A DNA stretch of 6,947 nt from Tannerella sp. (lineage in GTDB: Bacteria; Bacteroidota; Bacteroidia; Bacteroidales; Tannerellaceae), in assembly GCA_031279875.1 (NCBI GenBank), contig JAITHS010000268.1:1-6947 (forward strand), in the 5' to 3' direction. Shown one piece after another: positions 1 to 5,396 of the stretch. The translations under genes were made by a program, and so were the position numbers. Under the pieces are notes generated by a model that had not been told where the DNA came from, made no database searches, and worked only from the letters and a program-made list of their open reading frames with translations. How positions within the stretch are numbered: position 1 is the stretch's first letter; each line of letters starts with the position of its first letter.

Positions 1-183
1 TCTATTTTTCTCTGGTCTTGGGAATTTGGTGATTTCCATATAAAGAAAAATATCATAAAACGCTTACGTTTTTGTCCAAAATGTCATTCGCATGTGTCCG
101 ATGCACGTCGGCTTGTTAAGTTTGTATTTGCCGTTAATAAAGCAGGATCTCGTCCATTTCCGCCACCGGACACACTACGAAAT
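1..183 (-). other. Leader/5' end of a divergent transcript leaving the window
   Basis: This is the stretch expected to be transcribed from the minus-strand promoter at 190-221. No complete gene is visible. Two minus-strand starts run open to the window edge in different frames: an ATG at 56-54 (18 codons, beginning MIFFFIWKSP) and an ATG at 39-37 (13 codons, MEITKFPRPEKNR). The frame of the first is also open upstream as far as the promoter, apart from a single TGA at 86-84. This could be a decayed gene, a leader with chance open frames, or a non-coding RNA. Neither start has a recognisable ribosome-binding site, and I do not recognise a protein family in so few residues. A plus-strand GTG frame at 94-276 covers the same DNA but runs through both promoters and is not credible. 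Confidence 0.3.
93..174. repeat. 8-bp inverted repeat flanking a 66-base spacer
   Basis: TGTGTCCG at 93-100 is matched by its exact complement CGGACACA at 167-174. In the predicted minus-strand transcript the two arms could pair and close a large loop near the 5' end. They could equally be remnants of mobile-element ends, but there is no transposase and no target-site duplication to support that. Confidence 0.4.
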
Positions 184-189
184 TGGGTG

Positions 190-221
190 CAAAGGTACGA
201 AAAATTTTTCAAACTACCAAA
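190..221 (-). promoter_or_regulatory. Bacteroidota-type promoter, divergent to the operon
   Basis: Read on the minus strand, TTTG (221-218) is followed by exactly 20 bases and then TACCTTTG (197-190). This matches the Bacteroidota primary-sigma consensus, TTTG, a spacer of about 19-21 bases, then TAnnTTTG. Transcription would begin near 183 and run left out of the window. It is a better consensus match than the plus-strand promoter for the operon. Confidence 0.6.
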
Positions 222-227
222 TTTTAA

Positions 228-260
228 TTTCTTAATTTTTAATTTTTATTTGTATCTTTG
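228..260 (+). promoter_or_regulatory. Bacteroidota-type promoter for the korB-led operon
   Basis: TATCTTTG at 253-260 fits the TAnnTTTG -7 box. It lies 22 bases before the ATG at 283, so the 5' leader would be only about 15-20 bases. The -33 region is a run of A and T with no clear TTTG at the usual distance, so the upstream element is weak. The site lies in a very AT-rich stretch (200-260). No ribosome-binding site stands out before the ATG, which is normal for the phylum. Confidence 0.6.
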
Positions 261-282
261 CACTCTTAAAAGATGATTTTTT

Positions 283-1044
283 ATGGAATTAAATGAAATA
301 ATAAAACCGGAAAATCTGGTTTACACGAAGCCTAAATTGCTTAATGACAATGCAATGCACTACTGTCCGGGTTGCAGCCACAGCGTTATTCACAAACTTA
401 TCGCCGAAATAGTTGAAGACATGGGGCTTGAAGAACAGACAATAGGCATTTCACCGGTCGGATGTGCCGTTTTTGCTTACAATTACATTGATATTGACTG
501 GCTTGAAGCGGCTCACGGACGCGCTCCGGCGCTGGCTACTGCCGTCAAACGCCTTAACACAAGCAAATTAGTATTTACTTATCAAGGCGACGGCGACCTT
601 GCCGCTATCGGCACTGCCGAAACGATTCATGCCTGCAATCGAGGCGAAAACATCGTTATCGTATTCGTTAACAATGCGATATACGGTATGACAGGCGGTC
701 AGATGGCGCCTACAACGCTGATGGGAATGCCTACTTCGACCTGCCCTTACGGGCGAGAAGCAGCTCTTAACGGCTATCCGCTGAAAATTTCCGACCTGCT
801 GGCGCAACTCGAAGGCACATGCCTTGTTACGCGACAGAGCGTTCAGACCGTAGCCGCCGTCAAGAAAGCAAAAAAGATGCTGCGCCTCGCCTTTGAAAAC
901 TCAATGGCAAACAAAGGAACGTCGATAGTAGAATTTGTGTCCGCTTGTGCTTCGGGCTGGAAACAGACACCCGAAAAAGCCAACAAATGGATGGAAGACA
1001 ACATGTTTCCGTATTATCCGTTAGGAGATCTTAAAAATGTCTAA
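283..1044 (+). CDS. korB: 2-oxoacid:ferredoxin oxidoreductase, beta (TPP-binding) subunit
   Basis: This is the beta subunit of a 2-oxoglutarate- or branched-chain-type 2-oxoacid:ferredoxin oxidoreductase (KorB/VorA). The family binds thiamine pyrophosphate and, with an alpha subunit and usually a gamma subunit, decarboxylates a 2-oxoacid to an acyl-CoA while reducing ferredoxin in the cytoplasm. At 253 residues it is the usual full length. Visible signatures are HYCPGC at residues 26-31, the HGRAPA segment at 78-83, and the TPP/Mg motif from GDGD (102-105) through NN (130-131) to IYGMTGGQ (133-140). The N-terminal IIKPENLVY and C-terminal FPYYPLGDLKNV resemble Bacteroides homologues, which supports the ATG at 283. 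It is the first gene of the operon, with the promoter directly upstream. The alpha, gamma and ferredoxin-like subunits that normally accompany it are not next to it. Substrate (2-oxoglutarate or branched-chain oxoacid) cannot be fixed from sequence. Confidence 0.93.
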   Translation: MELNEIIKPENLVYTKPKLLNDNAMHYCPGCSHSVIHKLIAEIVEDMGLEEQTIGISPVGCAVFAYNYIDIDWLEAAHGRAPALATAVKRLNTSKLVFTYQGDGDLAAIGTAETIHACNRGENIVIVFVNNAIYGMTGGQMAPTTLMGMPTSTCPYGREAALNGYPLKISDLLAQLEGTCLVTRQSVQTVAAVKKAKKMLRLAFENSMANKGTSIVEFVSACASGWKQTPEKANKWMEDNMFPYYPLGDLKNV

Positions 1045-1065
1045 TTATATTTAAATACAAATCTT

Positions 1066-2100
1066 ATGAAACAGTTACTTTTAATATCATCGGCAGCGGT
1101 CATGCTTGCAACGCTAACCGCCTGCAATTCAGGGTTTTCAACAAGTCGAGCTTCGGCTAAACCGTATGAAATAGTAGTAGTTATGAACAAGGCAATCTGG
1201 GACGGCAATACCGGTCAAGCCATCAAAAACGAACTCATCAAGCCCGACATCTATATCCCTCAGGAAGAAAATGCGATGAAGATTACATACGCCATGCCCG
1301 ACCAGTTCAACGGCATCATGCGGAGTTATCGCAACGTTCTGCTTGTGGATATCAACGACAGGATGTACACCAAAGTATCTCTGCAAAACGAAAACGACAC
1401 GTGGGCAAAAGGGCAGGCTATTCTCAAAATCAACGCGCCGGAAGCGAGCATGATAGACAGTTTTCTTGTTACCAATCCGGGCGATATTAACGACTATTTC
1501 AACCGTGAAGAGTTGAAGCGGATGAAAGTCTTGTTGAAAGAATCATACAGCACTTTGGTTATGGAAAAAGTTAGAGAGAAATTCGGCATTGCCATAAATG
1601 CGCCGTCGGACATAAAATCGTGCAAAGAAGGCGACGACTGTCTGTGGTTTTCCAACGACGCTCCATCGTGCCGGATGGATTTGCTGGTTTACACTTTTCC
1701 GTTTACCGACAAAAACACTTTTACATTAGATTATTTGGTCAACCAACGCGACAGTATTACAAAAAAGATGATACCCGGTTCATTTCCAAACAGTTATATG
1801 GCAACAGAGAAACAAGTAGTAGATTATTTTGCCTCATCATTGCACGGTAAATACTGCGGTATCCTGCGCGGATGGTGGAAAATGAAAGGCGATATGATGG
1901 GCGGACCGTTTGTAAGTTATGCCCGTGTGGACGAACAAAACCGCAGGGTCATCGTTACGGAAGGTTTTGTGTATGAGCCTGAAAAAGCCAAACGCAACTA
2001 CATACGCCGTATGGAAGCGGCGCTGCAAACTACGCTTTTCGCCGACGAGCAGCAGAACGCTTCCGACAATACATTAGCAAACAACACATTACAACAATAA
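1066..2100 (+). CDS. DUF4837-family lipoprotein
   Basis: A 344-residue exported lipoprotein of the Bacteroidota-specific DUF4837 family, whose function is unknown. The N-terminus has a lysine, a hydrophobic core and a lipobox LTAC at residues 17-20, so Cys20 would be lipidated. Asn follows the cysteine rather than Asp, so nothing marks it for inner-membrane retention. Family-like blocks are KPYEIVVVMNKAIWD (32-46), VLLVDIND (91-98), the YTFPFTDKNTFT region (209-220), and the C-terminal GDMMGGPFVSYARVD block (275-289) leading to KRNYIRRMEAAL (309-320). The last ~20 residues are polar and Asn/Gln-rich and probably disordered. It starts 21 bases after korB and ends 3 bases before pdxA, so it is co-transcribed with both. 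I recognise the family from memory of Bacteroides homologues; no activity should be inferred. Confidence 0.88.
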   Translation: MKQLLLISSAAVMLATLTACNSGFSTSRASAKPYEIVVVMNKAIWDGNTGQAIKNELIKPDIYIPQEENAMKITYAMPDQFNGIMRSYRNVLLVDINDRMYTKVSLQNENDTWAKGQAILKINAPEASMIDSFLVTNPGDINDYFNREELKRMKVLLKESYSTLVMEKVREKFGIAINAPSDIKSCKEGDDCLWFSNDAPSCRMDLLVYTFPFTDKNTFTLDYLVNQRDSITKKMIPGSFPNSYMATEKQVVDYFASSLHGKYCGILRGWWKMKGDMMGGPFVSYARVDEQNRRVIVTEGFVYEPEKAKRNYIRRMEAALQTTLFADEQQNASDNTLANNTLQQ

Positions 2101-2103
2101 TTA

Positions 2104-3198
2104 ATGGAAGAAAAACTCATCAGAATCGGCATTACGCAAGGCGACATCAACGGAATAGGGTATGAAATAATACTCAAAACGTTTTCCGACCCGCGCATCT
2201 TCGAGATGTGTACGCCGATACTTTACGGCTCACCAAAACTTGCCGCTTATTACAATAAAATACTCGAATCATCGGAATTACAGCCTGCGGAGACACATTC
2301 GGTTACAGATACGCAGCGATTGGTGTCAGGCAAACTGAACATTTTCCGATGTATCGACGACAGTTTGTTTGTTGAGCCGGGCAAACAGACCCAAGAAGGC
2401 GGCAAAGCAGCGTTTATGTCGCTCGAAGCCGCCGTCAACGACCTCCAAAAAGGCACTATCGACGTGCTGCTGACAGCTCCTATCAACAAAAAGACTATTC
2501 AGGGCGCTAATTTCGACTTCCCCGGTCATACCGAGTATCTTGAAAACCGTTTCGGCGGCAAGTCGCTGATGATACTGCTCAACGATTCGCTGCGGGTATC
2601 CCTGGTAACGGGGCATATACCTTTGTCGAAAGTCAGCGAAAGCATATCCAAACAACTTGTTATTGAAAAAATAAACATCTTCAATCAGTCTCTTATTCAG
2701 GACTTTGCGATACCCCGTCCGCGTATTGCAGTGCTGGCGCTCAATCCGCACGCCGGCGACAACGGTTTTATCGGCGACGAGGAAGAAAAAATCATTACAC
2801 CGGCGATAATCGAAGTCGGCAAACACGGCATTCAATGCTTCGGACCTTACGCCGCCGACGGCTTCTTCGGCGCACGTACCTACTTGCAGTTCGACGGCGT
2901 ACTCGCCATGTACCACGACCAGGGATTGGCGCCGTTTAAGACGATAGCCGACGACGACGGCGTAAACTTTACCGCCGGACTGCCTATTTTGCGTACATCG
3001 CCCGCTCACGGCACCGCTTTCAACATTGCAGGCAAGAATTTAGCCAACGAAAGTTCGTTTCGCCATGCGCTATATCTGCTTTGCGACGTCTATCGCAACC
3101 GCAAAAACCACGCAACGGCAACCGCTAACCCGCTTGTCAAGCAGTATTTTGACCGTGGACGAGATGATGTGAAACTTGATTTGACAAAAGAAGATTAA
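2104..3198 (+). CDS. pdxA: 4-hydroxythreonine-4-phosphate dehydrogenase PdxA
   Basis: PdxA oxidises 4-phosphooxy-L-threonine with NAD to a product that decarboxylates to 3-amino-2-oxopropyl phosphate, which PdxJ uses to make pyridoxine 5'-phosphate (vitamin B6). The 364 residues are slightly longer than the E. coli enzyme. The N-terminal signature GITQGDINGIGYE (residues 9-21) is the Bacteroidota form of the common GDPAGIGPE block. Substrate-binding GHTE is at 141-144. The three metal-ligand histidines expected from the E. coli enzyme correspond to His171 (TGHIP), His215 (NPHAGDNG) and His271 (YHDQG). The conserved C-terminal FTAGLPILRTSPAHGTAFNIAG is at 289-310, split here only by order, not by gaps. 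All key residues are present, so it should be active. PdxA-like paralogues acting on other 4-phospho-sugar acids exist, so the B6 role is likely but not certain; no other pdx gene is in the window. Confidence 0.93.
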   Translation: MEEKLIRIGITQGDINGIGYEIILKTFSDPRIFEMCTPILYGSPKLAAYYNKILESSELQPAETHSVTDTQRLVSGKLNIFRCIDDSLFVEPGKQTQEGGKAAFMSLEAAVNDLQKGTIDVLLTAPINKKTIQGANFDFPGHTEYLENRFGGKSLMILLNDSLRVSLVTGHIPLSKVSESISKQLVIEKINIFNQSLIQDFAIPRPRIAVLALNPHAGDNGFIGDEEEKIITPAIIEVGKHGIQCFGPYAADGFFGARTYLQFDGVLAMYHDQGLAPFKTIADDDGVNFTAGLPILRTSPAHGTAFNIAGKNLANESSFRHALYLLCDVYRNRKNHATATANPLVKQYFDRGRDDVKLDLTKED

Positions 3199-3215
3199 CC
3201 ACTAATTGTTAATTA

Positions 3216-3689
3216 ATGTTAAAAGACAGAATAATAGTCTATACATCAGGGACTTTTGATATGTTCCACTATAATCATTTGAGGATGATAAACTATGCAC
3301 GTAGCCTTGGCGATATTTTAATCGTCGGCGTAAGCACAGACGAACTTGTTGCTTCGTATAAAGACAAACCCGTCATTCCGTTTAACGAGCGGCTGCAAAT
3401 AATCGAAGCCCTCAAAACGCCCGACATCGTAATCCCGCAGCGCACGCTCGACCATACCGACATCGTTGCCAAACTTAACATCGACGCTTTCGTAGTGGGC
3501 GACGACTGGGTAGGCAAGTATGACTACCTCAACGATCTTGGCGTTCAGGTGTTTTACTTCCCTTACGGAATGGGCGTTTCGTCATCTTCAATAAAGAAAA
3601 CCATTCACGATTCCTACGAAAACTCGCTGCAAAGAGTTCGCAGCGCTAAACCGCAGAGTGTCAAAAACTTAAAAGAAATCAATGGATAG
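3216..3689 (+). CDS. TagD-like cytidylyltransferase (nucleotidyltransferase superfamily)
   Basis: A 157-residue cytidylyltransferase-like protein of the glycerol-3-phosphate cytidylyltransferase (TagD) type, expected to join CTP to a phospho-alcohol and release pyrophosphate. The N-terminal TSGTFDMFHYNH (residues 10-21) contains the nucleotide-binding HxxH, His18 and His21, but as HYNH instead of the HxGH of classical members. VGVSTDE is at 37-43, VGDDW at 94-98, and the C-terminal nucleotide-binding motif, usually written RTxGISTT, appears as GMGVSSSSIKK (118-128). The last ~27 residues are a polar tail. The start 17 bases after pdxA lies directly before the conserved first strand. Its stop overlaps the SDR start by 8 bases, and a CDP-alcohol phosphotransferase family gene follows, which favours CTP and a phospho-alcohol over an adenylyltransferase role. 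The alcohol (glycerol, a polyol, an amino-alcohol) is not determinable. Confidence 0.82.
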   Translation: MLKDRIIVYTSGTFDMFHYNHLRMINYARSLGDILIVGVSTDELVASYKDKPVIPFNERLQIIEALKTPDIVIPQRTLDHTDIVAKLNIDAFVVGDDWVGKYDYLNDLGVQVFYFPYGMGVSSSSIKKTIHDSYENSLQRVRSAKPQSVKNLKEING

Positions 3690-4419
3690 GAAAAAAGCAT
3701 TGATAACAGGCGGCTGCAAGGGTATCGGATTTGCGATAGCTAAAAGTCTGGCTGCCAAAGGCTACGACCTTTTGTTGACATATCGCTCGGATACTTTTAC
3801 TGCGCAAAAATCCTGTGACGAAATCAACAAAGAGTTTGATATTGAGGCTGTTGCGCTCAAAGCCGACAGCGCCGACGCTAACTCGCTCGATATAGTTGCC
3901 AATCATATTGCCGCCGGAGATTTCAAACTTGACGTTACGATTTTTAACGCCGGAATGACATGTCGCGACAGTTTCGAGGCCATGAAAATGACCGACTGGC
4001 AAGATGTATTCTTTGCAAACGTGCATTTTCCGGTCTTCCTCCTGCAACGACTTCTTACCGACGGGCTTCTCAACAGCGGCGGTAGCGTAGTCTTTACCGG
4101 CTCACTGACAGCCATTTATCCTCATGCCATGTCGCTCTCCTACGGCGTTAGCAAGGCGGCGGTTCATGCGTTGGTGAAAAATATGGTTAAGTTCCTGATG
4201 CCCTACAACATCCGCGTCAATGCCGTAGCGCCGGGATTTGTAGATACCGACTGGCAAAAAAACAAATCCGCCGAAATACGCCATAGCATCGAAAGCAAGA
4301 TAGCGCTCGGCAGGTTTTGTAACCCGAACGAAATAACCGATATTTACAATTTATTGATTGATAATCAGTATCTAAACGGAGAAATTATTGTCGCCGACGG
4401 AGGATACTCGTTTCGGTAG
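3682..4419 (+). CDS. SDR-family NAD(P)-dependent oxidoreductase, FabG-like
   Basis: A classical short-chain dehydrogenase/reductase of 245 residues with all hallmarks: dinucleotide-binding TGGCKGIG at residues 9-16, NAG at 89-91, catalytic Asn113, Ser141, Tyr154 and Lys158 (YGVSK), the NAVAPGFVDTD block at 180-190, and the DGGYS C-terminus. Arg35 after the second strand (TYRSD) suggests NADPH. Overall it looks like 3-oxoacyl-ACP reductases, but SDRs of this shape reduce many ketones, including sugar and polyol phosphates. The ATG overlaps the cytidylyltransferase stop (ATGGATAG, 3682-3689), implying translational coupling. That pairing suggests the SDR prepares or modifies the substrate of the CDP-alcohol pathway, as reductase/cytidylyltransferase pairs do in CDP-ribitol synthesis; a role in acyl-chain reduction is the main alternative. 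Confidence 0.88.
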   Translation: MDRKKALITGGCKGIGFAIAKSLAAKGYDLLLTYRSDTFTAQKSCDEINKEFDIEAVALKADSADANSLDIVANHIAAGDFKLDVTIFNAGMTCRDSFEAMKMTDWQDVFFANVHFPVFLLQRLLTDGLLNSGGSVVFTGSLTAIYPHAMSLSYGVSKAAVHALVKNMVKFLMPYNIRVNAVAPGFVDTDWQKNKSAEIRHSIESKIALGRFCNPNEITDIYNLLIDNQYLNGEIIVADGGYSFR

Positions 4420-4422
4420 CAT

Positions 4423-4450
4423 ATTAGTGGTTAGTGATTAGTGGTTAGTT
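4423..4450. repeat. Four tandem 7-base repeats between operon genes
   Basis: The units are ATTAGTG, GTTAGTG, ATTAGTG and GTTAGTT, so the tract can also be read as two 14-base repeats. It begins 4 bases after the SDR stop and ends 27 bases before the next ATG. An inverted 11-base copy of its core (TAACCACTAAT) lies at 3196-3206, over the pdxA stop codon. No TAnnTTTG box lies between the tract and the ATG, so it does not look like a promoter. Confidence 0.7.
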
Positions 4451-4477
4451 TATTAAAAGAAAATAAGAATAAAAAAT

Positions 4478-5368
4478 ATGACCAAGGAATATGAAGCATC
4501 GTTGAAGTCGATAGAGACGGAAAATTATCTTGACCGGCTGTTTTACCGTCCGCTGGGGTTTTGCATAGCACATGCGTTGCGTAACACCTGCGTAACACCT
4601 AATTTTGTTACCATAGTTTCTATCTTCGTTGGCGCTGCATCCGGTCCGCTGTTCTATTATAACGATATGACACTCAATATTTTAGGTATAATATCGCTTA
4701 TCATAGCCAATATTCTCGACTGCGTTGACGGGCAACTTGCGCGTTTGACGGGTATCAAATCCGAGATAGGACGTATTCTCGACGGTATCGCCGGTGATAT
4801 CTGGTTTACGCTTATCTATACTTTCCTTGCGTTGCGTCTCGGTCGCGACTGCCCCGAAATCCCGACATGGCTTTTCTTCATTCCCGCAGTGATGTCGGGC
4901 GTTTCGCATCTCGTACAAGCAAATATTACCGACTATTACAAAACCGTCCATCTGCTGTTTATAAGCCCCGAAAAAGGAGCCGAATTCAGCAACTGTTATC
5001 AGCTCATTGTTAAATATCGCTCAATGAAAAACGGTATCGGTAAGTGGCTCTTTTTCTTGTATTTATGGTACACAACATTACAGGAAACAGCCACTCCGCG
5101 ACTGCAAATTATGCTTGATGCCATGCGCTTTAATTACGGCAACGATATTCCCGAAGACATACGTCTGACATTTCGCCGCAAAAGCAGCCGACTGATGAAG
5201 CAATGGATTGATCTTATGACATTTAACGGCAGAACTATCGTCCTCTTTGCTTCAATACTTCTTGATTATCCATGGTTTTATTTTTTATACGAAATTGCGT
5301 TTCTGAACATAATTCTATTCTGTATCGCAATTCCGAAACACGAAAAAATGTGTAAATTATTAACATAA
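4478..5368 (+). CDS. CDP-alcohol phosphatidyltransferase-family membrane protein
   Basis: An integral membrane enzyme of the CDP-alcohol phosphotransferase family, which moves a phospho-alcohol from a CDP-linked donor to an alcohol acceptor at the membrane. Residues 81-107 carry the signature: Asp81, Asp84, Gly85, Ala88, Arg89, then eight residues to Gly98, Asp102 and Asp107. The last aspartate is five positions after Asp102 instead of four, a deviation from D-x2-D-G-x2-A-R-x8-G-x3-D-x3-D. Hydrophobic segments are visible near 41-60, 64-80, 107-120, 130-147, 188-200 and 253-285. A polar stretch of about 50 residues (202-252) separates the last two. At 296 residues it is longer than PgsA-type enzymes (~200). 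SLKSIETENYLDR and VTPNFVT near the N-terminus match Bacteroidota relatives I remember, supporting this start. With a cytidylyltransferase two genes upstream, the donor may be a soluble CDP-alcohol and the acceptor a lipid. Substrates are unknown. Confidence 0.88.
   Translation: MTKEYEASLKSIETENYLDRLFYRPLGFCIAHALRNTCVTPNFVTIVSIFVGAASGPLFYYNDMTLNILGIISLIIANILDCVDGQLARLTGIKSEIGRILDGIAGDIWFTLIYTFLALRLGRDCPEIPTWLFFIPAVMSGVSHLVQANITDYYKTVHLLFISPEKGAEFSNCYQLIVKYRSMKNGIGKWLFFLYLWYTTLQETATPRLQIMLDAMRFNYGNDIPEDIRLTFRRKSSRLMKQWIDLMTFNGRTIVLFASILLDYPWFYFLYEIAFLNIILFCIAIPKHEKMCKLLT
4578..4599. repeat. Perfect tandem 11-bp duplication inside a coding region
   Basis: TGCGTAACACC occurs at 4578-4588 and again at 4589-4599, within the phosphatidyltransferase gene. 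Because 11 is not a multiple of 3, the two copies are read in different frames (as part of LRNT and then CVTP). Loss of one copy by slippage would shift the frame just before the conserved VTPN motif. Confidence 0.75.
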
Positions 5369-5381
5369 GGCTTCCCGCCTT
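5367..5381 (+). other. Small hairpin at the stop codon before the acyltransferase gene
   Basis: AAGGC (5367-5371) and GCCTT (5377-5381) can pair around a TTCCC loop. The hairpin begins inside the TAA stop of the phosphatidyltransferase gene and lies 15 bases before the next ATG. It has no run of T after it, so it is not a convincing terminator. It might affect messenger processing or simply be chance. Confidence 0.3.
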
Positions 5382-5396
5382 GTAATGACATAAATA

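Noticed and set aside
57..73. AAAACG-CTTA-CGTTTT stem followed by a T, as a terminator
   Set aside because: Only two G-C pairs in the stem, a very short T run, and no plus-strand gene before it to terminate.
94..276. Plus-strand GTG-started open frame of 60 codons
   Set aside because: It spans both divergent promoters and the AT-rich spacer, its C-terminus is low-complexity Phe/Leu/Tyr/Asn, and it resembles no family.
2326..3009. 227-codon minus-strand open frame inside pdxA
   Set aside because: It lies wholly antisense to a clear PdxA, has no recognisable domain, and is a typical shadow of codon bias on the other strand.
3679..4115. Minus-strand open frames antisense to the SDR gene
   Set aside because: Shadow frames of a well-supported coding sequence with intact catalytic residues; no promoter or family match.
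4420..4477. Internal promoter before the phosphatidyltransferase gene
   Set aside because: No TAnnTTTG box is present in the gap; only the heptamer repeats and an A-rich leader are seen.
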